12,528 nt of DNA from Rhodobacterales bacterium UBA5972 (GTDB taxonomy: Bacteria > Pseudomonadota > Alphaproteobacteria > Rhodobacterales > Rhodobacteraceae). The first letter of the stretch is position 1. Every line of letters starts with the position of its first letter. The notes beneath the pieces are model-generated. The model did not search any database. It was not told the origin of the DNA and worked only from the letters and a program-made list of their open reading frames with translations. Shown piece by piece: positions 1-5,870 of this stretch. The position numbers were made by a program, and so were the translations under genes. The stretch covers positions 3,948 to 16,475 of the forward strand of contig DJBQ01000104.1 of NCBI GenBank assembly GCA_002430125.1, in the 5' to 3' direction.

Positions 1-1
1 C

Positions 2-871
2 GACCCGGCCTATCAGCACGCGCTTGATTTGTGGCTGAGTGATGACGAAGCGCATGCCTTGCCGATGCTGGCAACGCTGGCAGCCGACGGAAGTACTGCC
101 GCGCAAATGCTGATTGGACTGATCGACAAAACGATTGCCCTGCAAGGCCCGTGGCTGGCGTTGCTGCCCAAAGCTGAACGTATCGAACTGTTGCGCGATC
201 AGGGTGGCCTTTCGGGGACCAGTTGGATGCGCCGAATTGATGACCTGCCGGTTGCCACGATCCTGTTGCAGGTTCTGGACAGCGAGGCGGATGTCGGTTT
301 GGTCCTGACATTGGCGGATTTTGGCGAGCCGGGCGCGGTACGTCGGGGGCTGATCGCGCTTGAGGCGCGCCAATCCACCGGGTTTTCTGCGTTCGCCCAA
401 GACCCGCGCTATCCCGACGCAATGCGCTATCTGATCTGGCGGGAATGGCAAAAGGACGGGGACAGGGACGATGAGTTGGCAGCAGCGCTGAACGCGTTGC
501 CCAAAGGGGATCCACAGCGCGAGGTTTTGATGGCAATGGGGGCCGAACCTGAACACGCGGACTGGTTGCTGGAAACCAAGCTGGGCACGCCTTTGAAAGC
601 ATTGTGTGAACGCACTTGCCCGGCTCGACCGGCGACGTGCATGCTGGCCGGAATGCGGGCGTTGGGCGGGTATCGGCAGGTGGTTACAATAGGAACGCCA
701 TTGGTGGCCCTGATCCCGGAGGCACGGTTTGCCGACAGTCAGCGGGGACAAATGAGCGTGCTGCGACGGGCGATGGCCTATGCGTTTCTGACGCGTGAAC
801 GGATCGGTGAAATTGCGAAAACCGATGCTTGTTTTGCGGGTATTCTGGCGACCGAAGGCCAGCGGTTTTAA
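2..871 (+). CDS. Hypothetical Sel1-like protein, 3' part only
   Basis: The reading frame is open from the first complete codon (base 2) to a TAA at 869-871, so the gene begins upstream and 289 codons are visible. The TTG at base 29 is merely an internal codon. I do not recognise a named family. The segment LAADGSTAAQMLIGL, near visible residues 26-40, resembles one Sel1/TPR-like helical repeat, and the rest looks mainly helical and soluble. A cysteine cluster, C-x3-C-x6-C, lies near base 605 (ALCERTCPARPATC), with one more Cys near the C-terminus. Such a pattern would suit disulfides in a periplasmic protein, but the N-terminus that would carry a signal peptide is outside the window. The gene is convergent with the sulfur operon, and only 6 nt separates the two stop codons. 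I infer no functional link to its neighbours. Confidence 0.8.
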   Translation, partial: DPAYQHALDLWLSDDEAHALPMLATLAADGSTAAQMLIGLIDKTIALQGPWLALLPKAERIELLRDQGGLSGTSWMRRIDDLPVATILLQVLDSEADVGLVLTLADFGEPGAVRRGLIALEARQSTGFSAFAQDPRYPDAMRYLIWREWQKDGDRDDELAAALNALPKGDPQREVLMAMGAEPEHADWLLETKLGTPLKALCERTCPARPATCMLAGMRALGGYRQVVTIGTPLVALIPEARFADSQRGQMSVLRRAMAYAFLTRERIGEIAKTDACFAGILATEGQRF

Positions 872-877
872 CGTAGT

Positions 878-2584
878 TTAACTGGCGCGCAAATCCTCGA
901 ACGCCTGGTTCTGGCTGAGGTAGATATTGCCGGTCAGATCGTGCAGGAAATGGCTGCGTTTCAGTCGATCCATCACTGGGCCTTTGACCTCAGACAGATG
1001 CAGGCGCACGTCACTGTCGGCCAGTCGGGCGTTCAGGGCCTCAAGGCTTTCCAGCGCGGAACTGTCGATAAAATTGACCGCCGGGCACATCAACACCACA
1101 TTTTTGATCGCGCGATTGGCGGCCAAGGTGCCGTTGATTGTATCCTCCAGAAACCGCGCATTGGGGAAATACAGGCTTTCGTCGATCCGGATCGACAATG
1201 TGGCCGGGTCGGTTTCAACGGCGTGCCGCAGGATATTGCGGAAGTGCTGGGTGCCGAGCACTCGGCCGACGATGGCGTAATGCGGTTTTGAAGTGCGTCG
1301 CAGGTGCAAAAATAGCGAAATCCCGACGCCTGCCATGATGCCAAACTCGACCCCCTCGGTCAACGTCAGCAGAATAGTGGCAGCCATTGCCGCGAAATCG
1401 GCCTTGGAATAGGCAAATGTGGTGCGGATGGATTTCAGATCGACCAAGGATAGAACCGCGACAAAAATCGTGGCACCCAAGGTGGCTTTGGGCAGAAAGA
1501 ACAAAAGCGGCGTCAGAAATACTGTGGCCAAGGCGATGCCGATGGCGGTATAGGCACCGGCGGCAGGGGTCTGCGCACCGGCTTCGAAGTTTACCACGGA
1601 TCGGGAAAACCCGCCGGTGACCGGAAAGCCGCCTGACAGGGCCGAACCGATATTGGCGGTGCCAAGGCCGATCAGTTCCTGATCCGGGTCGATCCGCTGG
1701 CGGCGCTTGGCGGCCAAAGTTTGCGCCACCGAAATGGTTTCAACATAGCCGATGATCGAGATCAACAAAGCAGGCATAGCGATTTCAAACCAAAGTTTCG
1801 GGTCATAGGTTGGGATCGCAAGGCCGGGCAGGGCGTTTGGAATATCGCCGACAATGGCAACGCCATGACCATTGAGCCCCAGCGCGAAGACCAATAATGT
1901 CGTCACGGCAATCGACAGGATCGGGGCCATTTTGGCACCGGTATCGGCCAGACGGTCACTAAATCCGCTGGCCTTTAGCAGCGGTTTCACCCGCTTGCGG
2001 GTCCAGAACAAAAAGACAATCGTGCCTAAACCGATTGCCGCCGTGACCCAGTTGAAGGCGGTGTAACTCTCCAACAACGAGCTGATTTGTTCCAGCAGGT
2101 TATGGCCCTTGATCGGGATGCCGGTCAGACTTTTCATCTGGCCCATGGCGATAATGACGGCTGATGCGGTGATAAAGCCGGAAATCACCGGATGGCTCAG
2201 GAAATTTGCCAGAAATCCCAGCCTGAGCAGACCCATAACTGTCAACATCAGCCCCGACAAAAAAGCCAACGCAATGGCGGCTGTCAGATATTCCGGCGAC
2301 CCTTGCTGCGCGAGTTGCCCAACCGCGGCGGCTGTCATCAGCGAGGCCACTGCGACCGGGCCAATCGCCAAGGTACGCGACGTGCCAAACACCGCGTAAA
2401 TCAGCAGAGGCGCGATTGAGGCATAAAGACCAATCTCGGGCGGCAATCCGGCCAACAGTGCATAGGCCAGCGATTGCGGGATCAGCATGATGGTGACGAT
2501 CACCGCCGCGATAAGATCGCTGGTCAGGGTTTCGCGGTCATAGTCGCGAGACCAGACAAGAATGGGAAAATAGCGTTTTAGCAT
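878..2584 (-). CDS. SulP family inorganic anion transporter with STAS domain
   Basis: This 568-aa protein has the normal length and order of a bacterial SulP carrier. An N-terminal multi-pass membrane domain carries the signature IPQSLAYALLAGLPPEIGLY (about residues 35-54) followed by GTSRTLAIGPVAVASLM (67-83). A C-terminal cytoplasmic STAS domain occupies roughly residues 450-560 and contains the typical loop FIDSSALESL. SulP members move sulfate, bicarbonate or other anions across the inner membrane, and sequence alone does not settle substrate or direction. The gene starts 30 nt after the stop of the DUF442 gene, so it is probably the last gene of the sulfur operon. In that context sulfate or a related sulfur oxyanion is the reasonable guess, perhaps the end product of persulfide oxidation. 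The ATG start at 2584 has only a weak Shine-Dalgarno sequence, which suggests read-through translation from the upstream genes. A bicarbonate carrier remains possible. Confidence 0.93.
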   Translation of the reverse strand: MLKRYFPILVWSRDYDRETLTSDLIAAVIVTIMLIPQSLAYALLAGLPPEIGLYASIAPLLIYAVFGTSRTLAIGPVAVASLMTAAAVGQLAQQGSPEYLTAAIALAFLSGLMLTVMGLLRLGFLANFLSHPVISGFITASAVIIAMGQMKSLTGIPIKGHNLLEQISSLLESYTAFNWVTAAIGLGTIVFLFWTRKRVKPLLKASGFSDRLADTGAKMAPILSIAVTTLLVFALGLNGHGVAIVGDIPNALPGLAIPTYDPKLWFEIAMPALLISIIGYVETISVAQTLAAKRRQRIDPDQELIGLGTANIGSALSGGFPVTGGFSRSVVNFEAGAQTPAAGAYTAIGIALATVFLTPLLFFLPKATLGATIFVAVLSLVDLKSIRTTFAYSKADFAAMAATILLTLTEGVEFGIMAGVGISLFLHLRRTSKPHYAIVGRVLGTQHFRNILRHAVETDPATLSIRIDESLYFPNARFLEDTINGTLAANRAIKNVVLMCPAVNFIDSSALESLEALNARLADSDVRLHLSEVKGPVMDRLKRSHFLHDLTGNIYLSQNQAFEDLRAS

Positions 2585-2614
2585 GGTATTCAGGGGTCCG
2601 ATGTCAGGGGTGGC

Positions 2615-3046
2615 TCAGCCGTTTTGGGCGGCCATAGCTTCAAATTGCGGACGCATATTTTCCAGATTGTAACCGGCACCTGCGGCAGCCTGTAGAATAT
2701 CGTCAACCGGCAGAGTTCCGGCGTTCATATAAGCCCAACAGATTGTTGAACGCATGCCAGAACGGCAATAAGCGAAAACCGGCCCTTTGGCGGCGGCGAT
2801 TGCTGTTGCCTGCGCGGTCAGATTGTCCATCGTCATACCTTGGGACGAAATCGGATTATAGGTGAACGCGAGCCCCAGACGCGTGGCCTCGGCCTGCATA
2901 AACTGGGCATGCAGATCAGGTTCAATCTCGGCATCGGGACGGTTATTTATGACCGAGGTAAAACCCTGCGCGGCAATCGCCACAAGATCGGCTTCGGTGA
3001 TCTGGCCGGACACGGAATAGGTTGGCGTAACGTGATTGATGGTCAT
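2615..3046 (-). CDS. DUF442 / Blh-type Cys phosphatase or sulfurtransferase (TIGR01244-like)
   Basis: This 143-aa protein has the dual-specificity-phosphatase-like fold of DUF442. The P-loop FAYCRSGMRS places the nucleophile at Cys94 and the phosphate-binding Arg at residue 99, and the N-terminal half contains the family-type INNRPDAE segment (33-40). Tyr93 stands where classic tyrosine phosphatases have His. In the BigR operons of Agrobacterium and Xylella this domain is fused to a metallo-beta-lactamase domain in the protein Blh. Here it is free-standing, while a separate metallo-beta-lactamase gene heads the same operon. The family is annotated as sulfur transferase or phosphatase, and the physiological substrate is not established. 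The start lies 3 nt after the stop of the preceding YeeE gene, with only a weak ribosome site, so translational coupling is likely. A rhodanese-like persulfide transfer role fits the context but is inferred. Confidence 0.88.
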   Translation of the reverse strand: MTINHVTPTYSVSGQITEADLVAIAAQGFTSVINNRPDAEIEPDLHAQFMQAEATRLGLAFTYNPISSQGMTMDNLTAQATAIAAAKGPVFAYCRSGMRSTICWAYMNAGTLPVDDILQAAAGAGYNLENMRPQFEAMAAQNG

Positions 3047-3049
3047 GGT

Positions 3050-3499
3050 TTACCCGAAATTTTTTGCGCTGTTCTGTGGATTGGCGAACAGTTTGCCAAG
3101 TCTTGGAGCCAGGAACATACCGGCGGACATAGCTGCGATAAAGATCAAACCTTCGATCCCGTTATAGGAAACCGCCGCCAGCGACGGGCCTGGGCAAAGG
3201 CCGGCCAGACCCCAACCCGCACCGAAAATGAACGACCCAATGATCAGTGCCGGGCTAAGCGTGGATGACGGGGTCGCAGGCAGTGCCGTGCCAAGTAGCG
3301 AGGCTGTGCGCCGTGCTGCGATACGCCAAGCCACAGCCATCGGCAGGATCGCCCCGGTCAGAACAAAGGCCAGCGTCGGATCCCAGTCGCCAAACAGATC
3401 AAGCCAGTTTTGCACCTTGGTGGTGTCGGTCATGCCGGATGTGAACAACCCGGCCCCAAACAAGCCCCCCGCCAACAGCGCGTAAAAATTGCGTTTCAT
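3050..3499 (-). CDS. YeeE/YedE family half-transporter, second half
   Basis: This 149-aa integral membrane protein belongs to the YeeE/YedE (DUF395) sulfur-transport family. The motif GLCPGPSL (100-107), with Cys102, is characteristic of the second half of these transporters. Hydrophobic segments lie near residues 6-22, 43-60, 84-110 and 115-131. The frame stays open upstream to 3718, but that stretch is antisense-like and Arg-rich. The start at 3499 (MKRNFYALLAGG) is preferred because its ATG overlaps the TGA of the upstream yeeE gene as ATGA and follows a GGGGG-type ribosome site. Full-length members such as the E. coli thiosulfate importer YeeE/TsuA contain both halves in one chain. Here two adjacent genes supply them, as in PmpA/PmpB-type pairs. 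The likely role is moving thiosulfate or another sulfur species through the inner membrane as a heterodimer with the neighbouring protein. Confidence 0.9.
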   Translation of the reverse strand: MKRNFYALLAGGLFGAGLFTSGMTDTTKVQNWLDLFGDWDPTLAFVLTGAILPMAVAWRIAARRTASLLGTALPATPSSTLSPALIIGSFIFGAGWGLAGLCPGPSLAAVSYNGIEGLIFIAAMSAGMFLAPRLGKLFANPQNSAKNFG

Positions 3500-3924
3500 A
3501 TAACCCCCAGCACATGCTTGAAGACCAGAACCGCGACCCCGCCTGCGAACAGATAGGCCAATGTCGCCGCAATGCCGCGAACGGATAGTCGCGAGATACC
3601 GCAAACGCCGTGGCCTGATGTGCAGCCGTTGGCCATGCGGGCCCCGTATCCGACCATCAATCCGGCACCAATCAAAACCCAAATATTGCTGCTGATATGG
3701 GTGTCGGGCCGGACCCACAGAAGGGTCAGTACGAACGGCACCGCGATCAGTCCGGCGATAAAGCTTAACCGCTCGCGTATTGTGTCCCAGCCGGTGCCGT
3801 CAACCAGCCCGCCTAAAACGCCGCTTGCGCCAAGAATGCGGCCGTTAAACAGCAGGTAAACAACGCCTCCCGCGCCGATTAACAGTCCGCCGCCAAAACC
3901 AAATATCCAGTCCTGCTCAAGCAT
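3496..3924 (-). CDS. YeeE/YedE family half-transporter, first half
   Basis: This 142-aa membrane protein carries the YeeE/YedE hallmark NGCTSGHGVCGISRLS (99-114), with Cys101 and Cys108. Cysteines in such motifs relay thiosulfate by transient S-S-H contacts in characterised YeeE proteins. About four or five hydrophobic segments are visible (6-26, 31-42, 55-71, 80-95, 115-140). Two starts are possible: GTG at 3927, overlapping the upstream stop as GTGA, or ATG at 3924, overlapping it as TGATG. I chose the ATG; the difference is one residue. At the other end its TGA overlaps the next ATG. Such tight overlaps usually mark subunits made in equal amounts, so this protein and the next probably form one transporter. 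The operon context (persulfide dioxygenase homologue, SqrR-like regulator) points to sulfur compounds as cargo, but the exact substrate and direction are not visible. Confidence 0.92.
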   Translation of the reverse strand: MLEQDWIFGFGGGLLIGAGGVVYLLFNGRILGASGVLGGLVDGTGWDTIRERLSFIAGLIAVPFVLTLLWVRPDTHISSNIWVLIGAGLMVGYGARMANGCTSGHGVCGISRLSVRGIAATLAYLFAGGVAVLVFKHVLGVI

Positions 3925-4787
3925 CACAAACCGTTAATTGGCATTTTGATGTAGGATTTTCCGTCGTCTTCCGGTTCCGGCATGTGGCCTGCACGCATAT
4001 TCACCTGCAGGGACGGTATGATCAGTTTCGGCATTTTCAGCTCGCCATCGCGTTTGGTGCGGGCGGCGACGAATTCTTCTTTGGTTTTGCCAGCGCCAAT
4101 ATGAACGTTGCCGGCTTTTTGTTCGCCAACCGTGGTTTCCCAAGCGAATTCGTCGCGACCGGGGGCTTTGTAATCGTGGCCAACAAAAATCCGGGTTTCG
4201 TCCGGCAAGGCCAGAATTTTCTGGATCGAATTAAACAAGGTTTCCGCCGACCCACCGGGGAAATCAGCGCGGGCTGTGCCGAAATCCGGCATGAACAAGG
4301 TGTCGCCGACAAAAGCGGTGTCTTCAATCACATAGGTCAGGCAAGCTGGCGTGTGGCCCGGCGTATGCAGCACGTCACAACGCATTTGCCCGATATGGAT
4401 CGAATCGCCATCCTTGAACAACGCATCAAACTGGCTGCCGTCACGCTGGAACCTTGTGCCTTCGTTAAAGACTTTACCAAAGGTTTCCTGCACCACAGTG
4501 ATCCGATCGCCAATCCCGATTTTACCGCCAAGTTCTTCCTGAAGGTAGGGCGCAGCACTTAGATGATCGGCGTGGACATGGCTTTCCAGAATCCACTGAA
4601 CTTCCAGGACTTTTTCACGCACATAGGCGATGATTTTGTCAGCCGCAACCGTGTCTGTGCGCCCGGATGCGTGATCAAAATCCAGCACAGAATCAATTAT
4701 CGCGCATTTCGGTCCGTTGGCATCCTGAACCACATAGGAAATTGTGTTTGTGGCGTCGTCAAAAAAGGCTTTTACTGTTGGGGACAT
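3924..4787 (-). CDS. Metallo-beta-lactamase fold protein, persulfide dioxygenase-like (Blh/ETHE1-type)
   Basis: This 287-aa enzyme has the metal motif HVHADH (70-75), followed by HTPGHT (His145), VGD (Asp162) and GHDY (His204). These match the metal-binding ladder of the glyoxalase II / ETHE1 / Blh branch of the metallo-beta-lactamase fold. Persulfide dioxygenases of this branch use one non-haem iron held by two His and one Asp to oxidise glutathione persulfide to sulfite. I infer that reaction here from the family and from the sulfur operon. The C-terminal 80 residues (QKAGNVHIG, then KMPKLIIPSLQVNMRAG) are typical of Blh-like proteins. The frame is open to 4874, but the ATG at 4787 has a strong AGGAG site 7 nt upstream, and the extra 29 codons would run through the promoter region. 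It is the first gene of the leftward operon. A hydrolase function cannot be excluded. Confidence 0.9.
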   Translation of the reverse strand: MSPTVKAFFDDATNTISYVVQDANGPKCAIIDSVLDFDHASGRTDTVAADKIIAYVREKVLEVQWILESHVHADHLSAAPYLQEELGGKIGIGDRITVVQETFGKVFNEGTRFQRDGSQFDALFKDGDSIHIGQMRCDVLHTPGHTPACLTYVIEDTAFVGDTLFMPDFGTARADFPGGSAETLFNSIQKILALPDETRIFVGHDYKAPGRDEFAWETTVGEQKAGNVHIGAGKTKEEFVAARTKRDGELKMPKLIIPSLQVNMRAGHMPEPEDDGKSYIKMPINGL

Positions 4788-4811
4788 TTGATTTCTCCTG
4801 TCGTGTTGCTC

Positions 4812-4846
4812 GCAATATATATCAATTGTTGAATATATTGCAATAT
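4812..4846. promoter_or_regulatory. AT-rich dyads, probable SqrR/BigR-type operator
   Basis: Two overlapping dyads are visible. The first pairs GCAATATAT (4812-4820) with ATATATTGC (4833-4841), nine perfect base pairs across a 12-nt spacer. The second is the perfect 12-bp palindrome ATATTGCAATAT (4835-4846). The heptamer GCAATAT thus occurs twice in direct orientation 28 bp apart, with its complement between. ArsR-family dimers bind such AT-rich inverted repeats, and they cover the predicted leftward promoter. Binding by the adjacent regulator is inferred. I could not match the site exactly to the published ATTC-N8-GAAT consensus of Rhodobacter SqrR. Confidence 0.6.
4814..4843 (-). promoter_or_regulatory. 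Predicted sigma-70-type promoter of the leftward sulfur operon
   Basis: On the minus strand TTGCAA (4843-4838) can serve as a -35 box (4 of 6). It is followed after 18 nt by TATATT (4819-4814), a -10 box matching 5 of 6 bases; TATATA two bases earlier is an alternative. Transcription would begin near 4807, giving a short leader that just holds the AGGAG site of the metallo-beta-lactamase gene. The promoter lies inside the dyad region, so a bound repressor would block it directly. Confidence 0.45.
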
Positions 4847-4910
4847 TGATAAGTGTGAAATCTTTTGCTAACACGAATCTAACGTAAATCAGTCGGAAAG
4901 TCAGGGCGTA

Positions 4911-5249
4911 ATGTCAGAAGAAACCAACAACGCGCATTTGATCGAAGATTTGCGAGCGCAGGCTGATAACGCGGCAGCGTTGATGAAGACCTTGTCCAAT
5001 ACGGCGCGACTGATGATCTTGTGCCAATTGGTCGAAGGCGAACGGTCGGTTGCCGAGCTCGAGAAAAATCTCGATACCAAGCAACCGAATGTCTCGCAAC
5101 AATTGGCCCGCCTAAGGATGGAGGGGCATGTGCAGGCGCGACGCGACGGCAGAACGATTTTTTACAGCCTTGCGGATGAACGGGTTGCGTCGGTTATCCA
5201 CAATCTGCACGCAACTTTCTGCCCAAGCCGTGTTTCGCAATCGAATTGA
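4911..5249 (+). CDS. sqrR: ArsR-family persulfide-sensing repressor, SqrR/BigR type
   Basis: This 112-aa winged-helix protein has the ArsR core: a helix with LMKTLSNTARLMILCQL (24-40), the recognition region QPNVSQQLARLRMEG (58-72), and the wing RRDGRTIFYSLAD (77-89). It lacks the ELCVCDL metal-binding motif of arsenic sensors. Its two cysteines, Cys38 and Cys104, are 66 residues apart. That is the same spacing as Cys41/Cys107 in Rhodobacter SqrR and Cys42/Cys108 in BigR, which form a tetrasulfide or disulfide link in the presence of persulfides and release DNA. The role as a derepressible repressor of the divergent sulfur operon, and probably of itself, follows from this. The ATG at 4911 has a weak AGGG ribosome site. 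The name sqrR is used for the functional class; bigR would be equally suitable given the operon content. Confidence 0.9.
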   Translation: MSEETNNAHLIEDLRAQADNAAALMKTLSNTARLMILCQLVEGERSVAELEKNLDTKQPNVSQQLARLRMEGHVQARRDGRTIFYSLADERVASVIHNLHATFCPSRVSQSN

Positions 5250-5276
5250 TTTGAGTCAATATTCCTGTTAACTTTT

Positions 5277-5303
5277 AGAGTTAATGTCTTTTTAATTAAC
5301 TCT
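5277..5303. repeat. AT-rich inverted repeat between arsR and the dksA-like gene
   Basis: AGAGTTAAT (5277-5285) is the exact reverse complement of ATTAACTCT (5295-5303), with a 9-nt T-rich loop, and TTTTAGGG follows. The stem has only two G-C pairs and the T run is short, so it is a weak candidate for an intrinsic terminator of arsR. A related half-site, GTTAACTTTTAG, lies just upstream at 5267-5278 and resembles TTAACTCTTTTAG on the right arm, which gives the region the look of a repeated protein-binding site. It could equally be an operator or a leader hairpin of the following gene. Confidence 0.4.
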
Positions 5304-5320
5304 TTTAGGGAATCGTTAGA

Positions 5321-5644
5321 ATGGCAAACACCACAAGTGTCGCTATACGCAAAAAACAGCTGGAAACACGTCTGAACGAACTGAACGTTCGACTGCATGG
5401 CATTGAAAAGACATTGGATAAACTGCCGCCGGCGGATGTCGAAGATCGTGCGACTGAACGCGAGGAAGACGAAGTTCTTGAAGGCCTTGGCACTGCCGGT
5501 CTGAAAGAAATCGAGATGATCGAGGCGGCTCTGGCGCGGATCAAAGACAGTGTTTACGGCGAGTGCACCAAATGCGGCGAAGCGATTTCGGGTCAGAGGC
5601 TGGACCTGCTGCCTTATACGCCACTTTGCCGGAATTGTGCATGA
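5321..5644 (+). CDS. TraR/DksA family zinc-finger protein, short form
   Basis: This 107-aa protein has an N-terminal coiled-coil-like helix pair (about 8-75, rich in Glu, Arg, Leu) and a complete four-cysteine zinc finger. The pairs are C82-x2-C85 and C103-x2-C106, joined by the family-type segment GEAISGQRLDLLPYTPL. It is shorter than E. coli DksA (about 150 aa) and falls in the size range of the small TraR/DksA proteins common in alphaproteobacteria. Family members enter the RNA polymerase secondary channel and tune transcription, often with ppGpp. Whether this one does so is unproven. The acidic tip needed for DksA activity cannot be placed confidently; the stretch EDRATEREEDE (41-51) may take part. 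An AGGGA ribosome site lies 9 nt before the ATG. It probably forms a two-gene unit with the 64-aa protein downstream. Confidence 0.88.
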   Translation: MANTTSVAIRKKQLETRLNELNVRLHGIEKTLDKLPPADVEDRATEREEDEVLEGLGTAGLKEIEMIEAALARIKDSVYGECTKCGEAISGQRLDLLPYTPLCRNCA

Positions 5645-5672
5645 AAGAACGAAACTCAAAAGGGGGGAAACG

Positions 5673-5867
5673 ATGGCGTTTGAAAGTATGAAAGCGGCGA
5701 TTGCGATGCTGCTGGAGCAGATGGCAAACCGGCCGGAAGATACCCACGAACTGCAGGAAAGCCTGCGCGAGAAACTGTCGGAAATGCGTGCGATGGGTCT
5801 GCCCTTGCCCGACGATCTGGTGGCGCTCGAGGCCAGTTTGGCCGAAGCCCTGGACAAACGCAGCTAG
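5673..5867 (+). CDS. Small helical protein of unknown function, 64 aa
   Basis: The frame is open further upstream, but the ATG at 5673 follows a strong purine-rich ribosome site (AGGGGGGAAACG) and lies 28 nt after the dksA-like stop. The protein is therefore probably translated from the same message. It reads as two amphipathic helices split by a Pro-rich turn (GLPLPDD, 52-58): the first is rich in Met and Glu (MKAAIAMLLEQM), the second is ALEASLAEALDKRS. It has no Cys, no signal peptide and no membrane segment. I do not recognise a family. The position suggests a partner or regulator linked to the DksA-like protein, but nothing in the sequence proves this. It ends 3 nt before the stop of the convergent DUF2855 gene. 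Confidence 0.75.
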   Translation: MAFESMKAAIAMLLEQMANRPEDTHELQESLREKLSEMRAMGLPLPDDLVALEASLAEALDKRS

Positions 5868-5870
5868 GCC

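Larger units (their letters stand above)
4788..4910. promoter_or_regulatory. Divergent promoter-operator region of the sulfur operon
   Basis: This 123-bp spacer separates the leftward metallo-beta-lactamase gene from the rightward arsR gene. Its middle (4811-4852) is far more AT-rich than the surroundings. It must hold the promoters of both units and is the natural place for autoregulation by the SqrR/BigR-like repressor. The leftward side ends in a clear AGGAG ribosome site near 4795-4799. The rightward side has only a weak AGGG site before the arsR ATG. A rightward promoter is not clear: TTGTTG at 4826 with GATAAG at 4848 is a poor but possible pair. Confidence 0.75.

Noticed and set aside
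3500..3718. N-terminal extension of the second YeeE frame by 73 codons
   Set aside because: The extension is Arg/Gly-rich, lies antisense-like within the first yeeE gene in another frame, and lacks membrane character. The ATG at 3499 has a ribosome site and an ATGA overlap.
3984..4562. Plus-strand frame of 192 codons
   Set aside because: It is antisense to the metallo-beta-lactamase gene, which has clear catalytic motifs, and shows no family features.
4788..4874. Upstream extension of the metallo-beta-lactamase frame to 4874
   Set aside because: It would run through the AT-rich promoter and operator, and the ATG at 4787 has a strong AGGAG site.
4911..5249. Arsenic- or metal-sensing ArsR
   Set aside because: The metal-binding Cys motif is missing, and the two cysteines match the persulfide sensors instead.
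5162..5857. Long minus-strand frame of 231 codons
   Set aside because: It lies opposite arsR, the dksA-like gene and the small protein, is Ser/Arg/Phe-rich with no recognisable domain, and has no ribosome site; it is a shadow of the coding strand.
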